Positions 27,070 through 35,611 of a DNA stretch of 64,000 bases are shown piece after piece (position 1 is the stretch's first letter; every line of letters starts with the position of its first letter). The translations under genes and the position numbers were made by a program. The notes beneath the pieces were generated by a model. That model was not told the origin of the DNA and searched no databases. It was given only the letters and a program-made list of their open reading frames with translations. Source of the DNA: Azospirillaceae bacterium (lineage in GTDB: Bacteria; Pseudomonadota; Alphaproteobacteria; Azospirillales; Azospirillaceae); NCBI GenBank assembly GCA_031291675.1, contig JARLIO010000001.1, positions 1 through 64,000 of the forward strand, written 5' to 3'.

Positions 27070-28373
27070 GACGTCTCCGATCGGCGGGCGTCTGCCCGCT
27101 GCGGCGCCGAGGCGAAGCGGTCGGCAAGCTTGTGCCGCCAATAGATCAATTGGAACGCGGCGCGACCGAGCGATCCGCCGGCGAAGGGCAGGCCGAAGCG
27201 GGCGAAATAACGATAACGATCGTCGCCTTCGGTAATCGCCGCGCCGATCAACTCGCCTGCGAGCGTCGTCGTCACCAGGCCGAGGCCGCCGAAACATGCC
27301 GCCACCCACAGACCGTCGTCGATCGGGCCGATCACCGGCATGCGGTGGCGGGCGATCGGCATCAGGCCGCTCCAGGCCGTCGCCACCTTCAGATCGGCGA
27401 GTTGCGGATAGATCCTTGCCATGTCGGCATGGAGCCGTTCGGCGATGCGAGCCTCCCGGTAGGCAAAAGCGCTGGCTCTGCCCCCCCACATCAGCCGGCC
27501 ATCCGGCAGGCGCCGGTAGTAGTCGGTCGCGACGCGCGTGTCGGAGACCGCCGCGCCGGTGCGGATCGCCTGACCGATCCGGTCGGACGCGGCCTCGGTT
27601 GTCATGACGAAGGAGGCGACCGGCACGGTGGCGAAGCCGAGGCGGCGATTGAGGAGCCCGAGATAAGCGCCCCCGGCCAGGACAACGTGACGCGCCGTCA
27701 CCGTCCCGCCCGCCGTGTGGATCCGCCGCGCCGCGCCGACCCGTTCGATGCGCGTCGCCGCCGATCCGTCGTGGAGGACGGCGCCGAGCGTTTCCGACTG
27801 GCGCGCCATGGCGCAGGCCAAATTAAGCGGATTGACCTGCAGGCTTGAGGGGTTGAGGTACCCATCGGCATAGGCTGAGGTGGCGAGCATCGTCCGCAAT
27901 TGATCTTGCGGCAGATAGTCGAGCCCGGCATCGAAACGCCCATTCATGTCGTCGACAAAACGGCGCAACGTATCGGGATAGCCGGCGAAACGGCAGCGAA
28001 GCGCGCCGCGGCCGTCGAGCGCTTTTGCTGGCGCCGCCTCGGCGCGTCGGCCGACCAGGGTGAGCGCCTCGCCCGATAGGCACCACAGCGCGCGCGCCAG
28101 ATCGAGCCCGTAGCGTTCGGCGAGTTTCGGCATCGATATCGGAAAGCCGCGACTGACAAAGCCGCCGTTGCGTCCTGAGGCCCCCCAACCGATCCGCCGC
28201 GCTTCCAACAGGACGACCGGCCGGCCACGGCCGGCGATGGCAAGCGCGGTGGCAATGCCGGCCAGGCCGCCGCCGATCACGCAGGTTTCCGTCTCGATGT
28301 CCCCGGCGAGCGGCGGCCGGTCAATGTCGTCGGCGCGGTTGGCGCCATACCAGGTGTTCGGGTCAGGTGTCAT
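27066..28373 (-). CDS. FAD-dependent amine oxidoreductase, DAO family (PuuB/OrdL-like)
   Basis: A 435-residue D-amino-acid-oxidase-fold flavoprotein. The N-terminal WYGANRAD and the FAD motif CVIGGGLAGIATALAIAGRG are followed by GWGASGRNGGFVSRG. The C-terminal PVIGPIDDGLWVAACFGGLG contacts the flavin. This is the pattern of gamma-glutamylputrescine oxidase (PuuB/OrdL), which is commonly encoded beside Pot-type importers. It probably oxidises the amine brought in by the transporter. No gamma-glutamylputrescine synthetase is visible here, so the true substrate is open. Confidence 0.87.
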   Translation of the reverse strand: MTPDPNTWYGANRADDIDRPPLAGDIETETCVIGGGLAGIATALAIAGRGRPVVLLEARRIGWGASGRNGGFVSRGFPISMPKLAERYGLDLARALWCLSGEALTLVGRRAEAAPAKALDGRGALRCRFAGYPDTLRRFVDDMNGRFDAGLDYLPQDQLRTMLATSAYADGYLNPSSLQVNPLNLACAMARQSETLGAVLHDGSAATRIERVGAARRIHTAGGTVTARHVVLAGGAYLGLLNRRLGFATVPVASFVMTTEAASDRIGQAIRTGAAVSDTRVATDYYRRLPDGRLMWGGRASAFAYREARIAERLHADMARIYPQLADLKVATAWSGLMPIARHRMPVIGPIDDGLWVAACFGGLGLVTTTLAGELIGAAITEGDDRYRYFARFGLPFAGGSLGRAAFQLIYWRHKLADRFASAPQRADARRSETS

Positions 28374-28376
28374 GCG

Positions 28377-29204
28377 TCAGCCGCCTCCCGCGATCAGACG
28401 CGCGGTCGCGATCGCCATCGGTGCGAAACGGGCGCGTATGGTGTCCTCGTCGCATTCGGCGAAGGGCATGGCGATGTGCACGGCGGCGCGCGGCCGGTCC
28501 TCGGCGTCGATAACGGGCGCCGCCACCACGATTTCGCCGACAAGGCTTTCCTGGACCGAGACGGCAAAGCCGTCATGACGCGCGTGGGCGATCGCAGCCA
28601 TGATCGCGTCGACGTCAGTCACGGTGTGGGGTGTCAGCGGCGTGCGGTCGCTCGTTTCGATCAGCGCGCGGGCTTCGTCCTCCGGCAACCGGGCCAACAT
28701 CGCCCGGCCGCCCGACGAGCAGAACGCCGGAATGCGCCGGCCGATCAGTGTTGCCCCGAAGGCCTCGCGCCGGCTCTGGAGGCGGACGAGATAGATGATC
28801 TGTTGGCGATCGAGGATGCTGAGGTCGACCCGGCACTGGCACGCCTGGCGCAGATCGGCGAGATACGGCGTCGCCACTTCGACCAAAGGATTGGCACGCA
28901 GATAGGTGTAGCTGAGGCCAAGCACCTGGTGCGACAGCCGGTATTTCCGCGTCGCCGGGTTCTTCTCCAGGTAGCCGAGTGCATGGAGGGTGAACGCGAA
29001 GCGCTGCGCTGCGCTTTTGTCAAAGCCGGTCGCCATGGCGATCTCGCTGACGCCCATCTCACGCTGCGTCGCGCGGAAGGCCTCGAGCACGGCAAAACCC
29101 CGCTCCAGCGATCCGACAAACAGCGGGTTGGATTGGACCGGCTCCTGGCCGGTGAGTTCGGCCACGGCACGGTCGTCCGACGCTGGAAGAATATCCGAAC
29201 TCAT
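28377..29204 (-). CDS. IclR-family transcriptional regulator of the amine operon
   Basis: A 275-residue IclR protein. The winged helix is in VGSLERGFAVLEAF and GVSEIAMATGFDKSAAQRFA. The effector domain contains ATLIGRRIPAFCSSGGRAML and DGFAVSVQESLVGEIVVAAP. It is the first gene of the minus-strand operon, three bases before the oxidoreductase. The palindromes 48-82 bp upstream of its start are plausible autoregulatory sites. Confidence 0.9.
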   Translation of the reverse strand: MSSDILPASDDRAVAELTGQEPVQSNPLFVGSLERGFAVLEAFRATQREMGVSEIAMATGFDKSAAQRFAFTLHALGYLEKNPATRKYRLSHQVLGLSYTYLRANPLVEVATPYLADLRQACQCRVDLSILDRQQIIYLVRLQSRREAFGATLIGRRIPAFCSSGGRAMLARLPEDEARALIETSDRTPLTPHTVTDVDAIMAAIAHARHDGFAVSVQESLVGEIVVAAPVIDAEDRPRAAVHIAMPFAECDEDTIRARFAPMAIATARLIAGGG

Positions 29205-29698
29205 TGGTGTGTCGCCTCAGTCGCCTGAGCGAAACGTAGCCGATTCCAAAAATATTGCAATATGATTTGTCGTATTACATTGCAATACAATAAATCGACA
29301 GGCGTCTTTTCGACTCACCGTCGTTGAGATCGGCCGGCGGCGTCGTTCCGGGTCCCATGGTTTTGAACGGGGGCCCCGGGCAACACCGAGGTGCCGGGCG
29401 ATCGCCCGGTCGCTCATGGCGGTGCCGCTGAATGTCAGACGAAGCGGTTCCCGTCGTCGTCTTGGGTCGACGCGGCAGCGGTCGATAGAAGGCATTCCGC
29501 CCACGGCCGTTCTCAGGGCCGCGTGAGGGGCCTGCTTACCCCGAAGCCACGGAAAATGGCCGAACTCTGACCTTTTTCGGATTTGTCCACCACCGCCTGC
29601 CGACCTCGTTCCAGTTCCTGCCAAGCGTTCAGTGCCGGCGTCGAATTCCCGATAAGGTCGTGTGCGGAACGGCCGGGGACATCGGTCGCAGAGATCGG
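29205..29698. other. 494-bp intergenic region
   Basis: The right end of the amine operon's promoter region (palindromes at 29252-29286) is followed by about 400 bp with no convincing gene. A minus-strand frame over 29217-29624 contains a phrase resembling an HTH (SDRAIARHLGVA), but its composition is arginine-rich and it lacks a family match, so it may be an old transposase or regulator remnant. No clear terminator for the leftward chemosensory/stressosome operon was seen. Confidence 0.45.
29252..29286. promoter_or_regulatory. paired TTGCAA palindromes upstream of the IclR operon
   Basis: ATATTGCAATAT (29252-29263) is a perfect 12-bp palindrome. Its core recurs as ATTGCAAT at 29279-29286, 27 bp away centre to centre to within a base, or about 2.5 helical turns. 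IclR proteins bind short palindromes as dimers or tetramers, so these are good candidates for the operon's operator; the surrounding AT-rich DNA would hold the promoter. Confidence 0.55.
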
Positions 29699-30985
29699 TC
29701 AGAACAATTCGATGTCTGCGCCCTGGGTCTGGTCCCGATCGCCGGCTTCAGAGAACCCGCCCTTCAGGTCGGCGATGCAGGCATTGATCATTTGCTCCAG
29801 GTTGTTCCGGATCATGGTTTTCGTGTCTTCCGCCGAAAGGACGGAATTCATGGCCGCCTGGTTCATCGCCGCGTCGCTGGAATCGATCATACGGTCGGAC
29901 ACGTGCACCAGCGCTTCCAGCCGGTGCTTGACCACATCCTGGAATTGGATCGAGCCGACCATCTCCATGATGGGCGCCGCCAGACGCTCGTTTTCCTGTT
30001 GAACCTTGGTCAGGGTATCGCGTTGGTGGCTGATCAGCCGGTGCAAATTGTCCGTCAACTCCCCGACAGCCGTCGAAATGACGGCGAACCCGCCGCCCTC
30101 TTTGGCCGTCCGTTCGCCGACAATGGTTTGAAGACTGCTTTGAACCGCTTGCTCAAGCTTTGCAATGCCGTCCCCGATCTCGATCGCGGCCTGGTCTGAT
30201 TGCAGGGACAACGCCTTGACTTCAAACGCGACGACCGCAAAGCCCCGGCCGGCGTCCCCCGCCCGCGCGGCCTCGATCGTCGCGTTCAACGCCAGCATGC
30301 TGGTTTGTCGGGCGATGCCGCGGACGATCTGCACCATCTTGCCGAGGCTGCCCACCACGGCGCCAATTTCGTCCATCGCGCCCTGAACATTGGCGGCATC
30401 GCGAATGCGTTGTTCAGAGAATTCGGCGATCAGCGAGCGACTGCGATGCAGCTGGGATTCGGTGTGCTCGATGATCTGAATGACACGGTCGTTCGAACCG
30501 GTGGCATTGATGAAATCGAGCAACCCCGTCATACCGGTTTCGACAGTACGCAATTGATTCATCAAAATGCCGGCATTGTGCTCGGTATCGGTGATGAGGC
30601 CTTCCGTATTTTCTTTCAAGGCGCCGGAAAAAGCACGCAGATGGGACAGAATTAAAGATAAACAGTCTGTGCCTTGTAACAACGGCTCTGGATTTGCCCG
30701 GTCTTTTGGAGGTGCACGCACAAATGCATCCGCTGGGCTTGGTATCACGGTGAGGTTGACCGCGGCGACCGGCGATTGCCGCTTCGCCGCCAAGACCGCC
30801 AGCGCCGCCGCCGCCGCCGCCAGCGCGGTTGTCGAGCGGATCAATACGGCAGCGAATTCAGGCATTGCCGGGAGCAGGGCGTTTTCCACCTCCGCGAAAA
30901 CGAGTGAGCCGGCAAATATGGCGACAAGGATGGGCACGCCGACGGCCAAGCTTCGCACCGATAGGATTTCAGACACTTGAACCAT
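29699..30985 (-). CDS. membrane MCP-like signalling protein with CheZ-like FQD motif and IELF tail
   Basis: A 428-residue protein. Two membrane segments lie in the first 75 residues with almost no periplasmic loop. The cytoplasmic helices carry an MCP-like tip ([20 protein letters not shown] near residue 240). Near residue 350 [14 protein letters not shown] recalls the QFQDLT-type motif of CheZ and relatives. The last residues are ADIELF, nearly the same as the tail of the CheZ-like protein at 35612. No ligand-binding domain is present. It is the last gene of the minus-strand chemosensory/stressosome operon. RBS GAAGG supports the ATG at 30985. It may sense a cytoplasmic or membrane signal or act as an adaptor to CheY~P. 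Confidence 0.72.
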   Translation of the reverse strand: MVQVSEILSVRSLAVGVPILVAIFAGSLVFAEVENALLPAMPEFAAVLIRSTTALAAAAAALAVLAAKRQSPVAAVNLTVIPSPADAFVRAPPKDRANPEPLLQGTDCLSLILSHLRAFSGALKENTEGLITDTEHNAGILMNQLRTVETGMTGLLDFINATGSNDRVIQIIEHTESQLHRSRSLIAEFSEQRIRDAANVQGAMDEIGAVVGSLGKMVQIVRGIARQTSMLALNATIEAARAGDAGRGFAVVAFEVKALSLQSDQAAIEIGDGIAKLEQAVQSSLQTIVGERTAKEGGGFAVISTAVGELTDNLHRLISHQRDTLTKVQQENERLAAPIMEMVGSIQFQDVVKHRLEALVHVSDRMIDSSDAAMNQAAMNSVLSAEDTKTMIRNNLEQMINACIADLKGGFSEAGDRDQTQGADIELF

Positions 30986-31096
30986 GGTGACGCCTTCATA
31001 TTCTCCGGGTGGCGCAGCGCAGCGCGCCGATTTCATCTTCGATCCAGGGCATAATTGGACGATCAGGGGACCTGCTTCACTCTCGCGCCAAAATCA

Positions 31097-32533
31097 TTAA
31101 TATTCTTCGCCCGACCGGCCCGGTATCGGGGCCCGGCCCGCCGGCGGTAAAACGATCTCAAAGGTCGATCCCAACCGCGACACACTCCTGACGGCAATGC
31201 CGCCGCCCCAGGAACGCACGATGCCGCGCACGATCGGAAGGCCAAGCCCCGTGCCCCGGCCGATGCCTTTGGTGGTAAAAAACGGTTCGAAAATCCGGTC
31301 GAGCTGCGACTTCCCGATACCCACACCCTGGTCGATGATGGCAAGCCGGCGGTAATGGCCAATGGGAAGTTGAAACCGCGTGGCTTCGCCGCCGGTCAGG
31401 GTGCATTCGCCAAGATTGATGGTAATGATGCCCTGTCCGCTGACGGCATCGCCCGCATTACCGATCAGATTTCGCAGAATCTCACCGAGTTCGCTGCGAT
31501 TGCCGATCACCTGATCATCGGCACCGGTATCGGGCTGGAGCACCAGCGTGAGTCCCGGCGGCAGCGTCTTCCGCACGCCGGCCAATTCCCCGACAACCGC
31601 CTCGTACAGTGAGAACCGGGACAGGTTGGGTTTCCCCCCGCCGCGAACAAAAAGCATGGCGCCCCGAACGATCTCGGCAGCGCGCAGCGCGCAATCCAGG
31701 ATAACCTTCAAATCGGCAGACAAATCGGGATCGCCGGCGTGATCCTCGATCGTCAACTGGGCCAGAGTGACAATGGGCTGCAACAGGTTGTTGAACTCAT
31801 GGGCCATGCTTCCAGCCAATTGGCCCAGGCTTTCGAGCTTGCGATGCTGAAATTCCGCCTCACGCGCCAGGAACCTGGTGGTAACGTCGCGCACCCCGAC
31901 GATTCCCCGCCCTTCGCGAAACGTGCAAACCACGATGCGATAATGGGCGTTGGTCTCGGGCACGACGAATTCGATTGCGATGAGCCGCCGCTGTTCTACC
32001 GCCTGACGAACCTCCTCGGCCCGATCGTGACCCATCACATCGTCGATCCAGCGATACAGCGTCAGATTGTCTCGCCCCCCGCCAAGGGCCCGAAGCAGCG
32101 CCGCCTCGTCGGTGTCGGCTTTCAACACACCGCCGGCGAGAAATTGGGCAAAGCTCGGGCGGCGACCAATCCCGCCATCGAAAGACATGTCAGACGTCTC
32201 CGGACCGGTCAGGTTTTCCGACGCGATTTGCCAGGAAACCATCAATTCCGTCAGACAGGTACTCGCCGCGCCGATCTGACGCACGAGCGCGGCGGATCGC
32301 CGCGTTCCCAAAAATTCGGCAACGATATTGCCGTGGATTTCGACGATGGAATCGATCGGCACGCCGATGACGGCCATCAGCCGACCGAGAACAGCGACAT
32401 CCTCAAGCGTCGATTCGGCTTCAGCGGTCATGTAGATTCGCTGAAGCTCGCCATAAATTTCGCTGGTTGTGACGGCCGCCACCGGGGCCTCAGGCCGGGC
32501 CAAAACGGGCGACGATGACGCACTGATCGTCAT
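31097..32533 (-). CDS. histidine kinase with an RsbU-like N-terminal (RsbT-binding) domain
   Basis: This 478-residue soluble kinase shows three parts. Residues ~26-105 are helical and resemble the RsbT-binding domain of RsbU (STLEDVAVLGRLMAVIGVP, then IVEIHGNIVAEFLG). Residues ~140-225 look PAS-like. Then come DHp/HATPase motifs: His245 in GSMAHEFNNLLQP, N-box LRNLIGNAGDAV, G1 DQGVGIG and G2 GTGLGLPIVRGIV. In Gram-negative stressosomes such as that of Vibrio vulnificus, RsbT acts on a two-component kinase instead of RsbU, and this gene is in the right place for that role. No dedicated output regulator is adjacent. ATG at 32533 overlaps the RsbX-like gene by 44 bases. Confidence 0.82.
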   Translation of the reverse strand: MTISASSSPVLARPEAPVAAVTTSEIYGELQRIYMTAEAESTLEDVAVLGRLMAVIGVPIDSIVEIHGNIVAEFLGTRRSAALVRQIGAASTCLTELMVSWQIASENLTGPETSDMSFDGGIGRRPSFAQFLAGGVLKADTDEAALLRALGGGRDNLTLYRWIDDVMGHDRAEEVRQAVEQRRLIAIEFVVPETNAHYRIVVCTFREGRGIVGVRDVTTRFLAREAEFQHRKLESLGQLAGSMAHEFNNLLQPIVTLAQLTIEDHAGDPDLSADLKVILDCALRAAEIVRGAMLFVRGGGKPNLSRFSLYEAVVGELAGVRKTLPPGLTLVLQPDTGADDQVIGNRSELGEILRNLIGNAGDAVSGQGIITINLGECTLTGGEATRFQLPIGHYRRLAIIDQGVGIGKSQLDRIFEPFFTTKGIGRGTGLGLPIVRGIVRSWGGGIAVRSVSRLGSTFEIVLPPAGRAPIPGRSGEEY

Positions 32534-33068
32534 GGCCGCGGGCAAATCGGGTCAGCAAACCATTGGCAAGCGCCTCCACCTCGGCATCTTGGTCGCCGCA
32601 ACAATCCAGCAGGGCCTCGACACCGTCGCTCCACAACACCAACGTGTCGTCCGGATGGAAGGACGTGCCGGACGTCCGCAAGGTGCGATACCCCCCGCCG
32701 ACGATCCCGGCATAGCCGTCCAGGCGCGTCGCCCGACGGCCGAAGACCGCCGCCCGGGTGTTGCCGACGGCGGCGTAGGTCAGCGCCCGGGCGGCCAGGT
32801 CTATTTTCGCGATCCCCACAGCGGCTCCCCGCGTCATCTTCAACACCCGGTTCATTCCGGTAAACAGATCGAGAAGATCGTCGTGCCATCGTTCGGAGAT
32901 GTAGAGCATGGCCTTCGCCGCCGCCTCGGCGGCCGGCGCGCCATGGCCGAGTCCGTCGGCAATCGCGACGACCGCGACGCCATCGGCGCCGCACGGTCCC
33001 CAGGAACCGGCAAGGTCACCGCACACCTCGCCGGCATTGGCCGATCGATGGGCGATCCCGACCCTCAT
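32490..33068 (-). CDS. rsbX: RsbX-like PP2C/SpoIIE serine phosphatase
   Basis: A 192-residue single-domain phosphatase with the metal-binding motifs EVCGDLAG, VVAIADGLGHG and LVLWSDGVEAL, and a terminal HDDQCVIVA. RsbX resets the stressosome by dephosphorylating RsbS and RsbR. Small size, no sensor domain and position after RsbT match RsbX. The ATG at 33068 overlaps the stop of the RsbW-like gene (ATGA) and is preferred to the ATG at 33080. Confidence 0.83.
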   Translation of the reverse strand: MRVGIAHRSANAGEVCGDLAGSWGPCGADGVAVVAIADGLGHGAPAAEAAAKAMLYISERWHDDLLDLFTGMNRVLKMTRGAAVGIAKIDLAARALTYAAVGNTRAAVFGRRATRLDGYAGIVGGGYRTLRTSGTSFHPDDTLVLWSDGVEALLDCCGDQDAEVEALANGLLTRFARGHDDQCVIVARFGPA

Positions 33069-33472
33069 TGCCGTAACCATGCGATCACCTTGGTTCCGAC
33101 ACCCGGCTTCGATTCGATATGGAATTCATCCATCAACCGCCGGCTGCCCGGCAGTCCGCTGCCCAGCCCGTGCACCGTGGAAAAACCGTCGCTCATCGCG
33201 AGGTCGAGGTCAAGAATGCCCGGTCCGTCGTCTTCCACGGTCAATTCGATGCCCCAGCGTCCACTCCGGTGCTGCAGGCGCATCGTGAACAGTCCTCCCC
33301 GTTGCGTATGAAAAACCAGATTGTTGCAAAGTTCCGTGACGACCGTGGCAAGTCGATAGATTTCAGCTCTTCGAAACCCTGTATCGCGGGCAAAATCAAG
33401 CGCACGTTGTTGGGCATGGTAGACATCATATTCCTGGTGGATGCTGAAGGCAAATTTCGTCTCTTCAGTCAT
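33065..33472 (-). CDS. RsbW/anti-sigma-type serine kinase (HATPase_c)
   Basis: A 135-residue GHKL-fold protein with N-box TVVTELCNNLVFHT and G1 VEDDGPGILD. G2 HGLGSGLPGSRRLMDEF is followed by KPGVGTKVIAWL. It resembles RsbT and anti-sigma serine kinases. As the second such kinase in the operon it may phosphorylate an STAS protein other than RsbS, or be a diverged RsbT. No sigma factor gene is visible nearby. It starts 12 bases after the RsbT stop. Confidence 0.8.
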   Translation of the reverse strand: MTEETKFAFSIHQEYDVYHAQQRALDFARDTGFRRAEIYRLATVVTELCNNLVFHTQRGGLFTMRLQHRSGRWGIELTVEDDGPGILDLDLAMSDGFSTVHGLGSGLPGSRRLMDEFHIESKPGVGTKVIAWLRQ

Positions 33473-33484
33473 GTGGCCCTCATA

Positions 33485-33904
33485 TCATGTCGTAAACCGG
33501 CGAACCATGGTCATGACGACCATAGTTCGGCCGACGCGGGATTCGATGTCGAGGCGATCCATCAATTTTCGGGCCCCGGGTATTCCCATGCCGAGGCTGT
33601 GGCCGGTACTGAAGCCGGGGATCATGGCCTGCGCGACATCGGGAATACCGGGCCCGGCGTCGGAGATGATAATGGTGATCTCACGCTGCACGCCGGCGCG
33701 GTGGCCTAAGATCTCGCAACGGCCACCGCCGCCATAGTGCAATGCATTGCGCGCGATCTCGGATATCGCCGTGGCGAGTCGGGTCTGGTCGGCCAGGCTG
33801 AAATCCAGGCTGCGGGCGATATCGCGGCCTGACCGGCGCGCACGAATAATGTCTTCCGACGCCTCGATCGCGACCACGTCGCGGCGGTCGTCACCCGCAC
33901 TCAT
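33485..33904 (-). CDS. rsbT: RsbT-like switch kinase of the stressosome
   Basis: This 139-residue HATPase serine/threonine kinase has N-box LATAISEIARNALHYGGGG, G1 DAGPGIPDV and G2 HSLGMGIPGARKLMD. These are the RsbT hallmarks. RsbT phosphorylates RsbR and RsbS on stress, is released, and activates a downstream partner. ATG at 33904 overlaps the rsbS end by 14 bases, and the order rsbR-rsbS-rsbT is the classical one. Confidence 0.9.
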   Translation of the reverse strand: MSAGDDRRDVVAIEASEDIIRARRSGRDIARSLDFSLADQTRLATAISEIARNALHYGGGGRCEILGHRAGVQREITIIISDAGPGIPDVAQAMIPGFSTGHSLGMGIPGARKLMDRLDIESRVGRTMVVMTMVRRFTT

Positions 33905-34289
33905 CAACGGGATCCTCTGGTGGATCGCCATCGCGCGCGGCAATCTGATGCTTCAGAGACGCGACGCCCTGCTCCAGCGTCAAGGCGGTGGTGACACCGG
34001 TCAGTTCCCGTCCCATCTCGATCAACGTGACCGCCACCAGGGGATTCATGCCGGTAATGACCACCTCACTGCCCATCAGGCGGGTCATCTGGGCGGTCTC
34101 AGCCAGAATACGGGCCATGTAGGAATCAACAACGTCGAGCGCCGTGATGTCGAGGATGACGCCAACCACGGCGGTCTGGTCCAGGCGCTCCAAGATATCG
34201 GATTGCAGCCTTTCCGCATGTTCATCCGTGATGTCCGGCGGAAGGGACGTCAAAAGGATATTCCCGAGACGGAGAATGGGGATGCGCAT
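33891..34289 (-). CDS. rsbS: RsbS-like STAS scaffold protein of the stressosome
   Basis: A 132-residue single STAS domain beginning RIPILRLGNILLTSL. The phosphorylation site is Ser56 in LDVVDSYMARIL, corresponding to Ser59 of Bacillus subtilis RsbS. RsbS and RsbR build the megadalton stressosome core that traps RsbT. It follows rsbR by 13 bases and overlaps rsbT. Confidence 0.9.
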   Translation of the reverse strand: MRIPILRLGNILLTSLPPDITDEHAERLQSDILERLDQTAVVGVILDITALDVVDSYMARILAETAQMTRLMGSEVVITGMNPLVAVTLIEMGRELTGVTTALTLEQGVASLKHQIAARDGDPPEDPVDECG

Positions 34290-34302
34290 GGCCCGTCCTC
34301 CG

Positions 34303-35151
34303 TCAGGTAATGGCGCCGACGCGCAGGCCGAGGAACCGCAGCGCCTCGGCCAGGCCGGCCCGAAGCGTGCCCCGCGTTCGGATCCGGCTTAGGTCGATAT
34401 CGAGTTTGACAAGCGTCTGGGCGGCTTCGGGGCTGAATCCGGTTACGATGACCTCGGCCCCCAGCAGGCGCGCCGCAGCGACCACCTTGGTCAGGTGAAG
34501 CGCGACCCGGGTATCGATGATGGGCACGGCGGTCACATCGAGGATGGCCACCTTCGCCTCATCGCGTGAGATCGCCATCAGCAATTGCTCCATGATGTCC
34601 TGTGCCCGGCGGGTATCGATGATGCCCACCAAAGGCATCATCACAACCTGGTTCCAGATGCGCAGGGTCGGCGTCGACAGTACGAGCATCGCCTGGTTCT
34701 GGCGGGTTATCACCTGTTCGCGAGCGGTGGCATAGGCATCGAAGGTCAGGAAGGCAAGTTGGTCCACGATGTCGCCGAGTGTCTTGATTTCGCTCTGGCA
34801 GCGCTCGGGCGACCCGCTATATTCGGCACTCAAGATCGGGATGAAGGCGGTTTTGAACGACATCACGAAAGCCGCCGTCGCGCTGGGATAGAATCCGTCG
34901 CGGGCCCGCGCCCCGGCGATCTCTGCCATGAAACCCCTGAGGCCCGCGAAGGCCGCATCCTCGATCACCGGGGCTGCGGCATGCTGAAGGCCCAAGGTCA
35001 GCCGATCCAGGAACGCCACCATGTGGAGGTGATCGGTTTCGGAAGGCGAGCCCATCGACGCTCCGACCGCCCCTTTGGTTTCGAGAGCCGCCGTCCACCC
35101 GTCGAGAAAGTTCTCACGGCGTCCGGAAAGTAGTTGCGCCAGATTTCTCAC
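34303..35151 (-). CDS. rsbR: RsbR-like stressosome sensor with RsbRD-type N-terminal domain
   Basis: A 282-residue protein. Residues 1-~130 form an all-helical domain (RRENFLDGWTAALE and SATAAFVMSFKTAFIP) like the RsbRD N-terminal domain rather than a globin. The C-terminal STAS domain has the phospho-Thr site in VPIIDTRVALHL and the second conserved block TGFSPEAAQTLVKL. The sensor domain type is known from RsbRD, whose signal is not known. The start is a GTG at 35151 with AAGGAA upstream. A 63-bp gap with a 6-bp hairpin (GGTTCC-TC-GGAACC, 35171-35184) separates it from the receiver gene, the widest gap in this part of the operon. Confidence 0.88.
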   Translation of the reverse strand: MRNLAQLLSGRRENFLDGWTAALETKGAVGASMGSPSETDHLHMVAFLDRLTLGLQHAAAPVIEDAAFAGLRGFMAEIAGARARDGFYPSATAAFVMSFKTAFIPILSAEYSGSPERCQSEIKTLGDIVDQLAFLTFDAYATAREQVITRQNQAMLVLSTPTLRIWNQVVMMPLVGIIDTRRAQDIMEQLLMAISRDEAKVAILDVTAVPIIDTRVALHLTKVVAAARLLGAEVIVTGFSPEAAQTLVKLDIDLSRIRTRGTLRAGLAEALRFLGLRVGAIT

Positions 35152-35214
35152 AGAATTTCCTTGTCTTTCCGGTTCCTCGGAACCCCGGGTCTTCCATGCA
35201 CCTGATGAACTCCG

Positions 35215-35604
35215 TCAACCGGCTCGACAGCCGACGCGGTTCAAAGCCTGGTTGATCGCGACGACCAGTTCGTCCTTGTCGATCGGCTTCATCAGCAACT
35301 CGGTCGCACCGGCTTCCTGGGCCCGTATCAGCGACGCTTCCTGGCCGCTTTGCGGCGCCCCGCCGGTCATGGCGACGACCGCGACCCCGGGCCATTCCCG
35401 CTTCAAGGCATCGAGCAACTGCAAGCCGTCGGTCCCGGGCATCCAGATATCGGTGAGAACGGCATCGGGCCTGGACGTCGCCAGCAATGACAAGGCCTCG
35501 GCGCCGTCTCCGGCTTCGATGGTCGCAAATCCGGCACGGCCGAGGACCTTCCTGATCGCCAGTCGAACCGCGGGGACATCATCAACGACGAGAACGGTTT
35601 TCAT
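35215..35604 (-). CDS. single-domain response regulator
   Basis: This 129-residue receiver has VVDD near the N-terminus, phospho-acceptor Asp in AVLTDIWMPGTDGL and a conserved Lys in LLMKPIDKDEL. It has no output domain. It sits between the CheZ-like gene (7 bases) and rsbR, so it is a candidate acceptor for CheA or for the RsbU-like-domain histidine kinase (inference). Confidence 0.88.
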   Translation of the reverse strand: MKTVLVVDDVPAVRLAIRKVLGRAGFATIEAGDGAEALSLLATSRPDAVLTDIWMPGTDGLQLLDALKREWPGVAVVAMTGGAPQSGQEASLIRAQEAGATELLMKPIDKDELVVAINQALNRVGCRAG

Positions 35605-35611
35605 CTTGGCC

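Noticed and set aside
25981-27489. Extended 502-residue form of the PotA-like ATPase
   Set aside because: The first 140 residues are out-of-frame reading of the upstream oxidoreductase; the ATG at 27069 overlaps its stop in the normal way.
29217-29624. 135-residue minus-strand frame with an HTH-like phrase
   Set aside because: Only one short stretch looks like a helix-turn-helix; the rest is arginine-rich, covers the operator palindromes and has no start signal.
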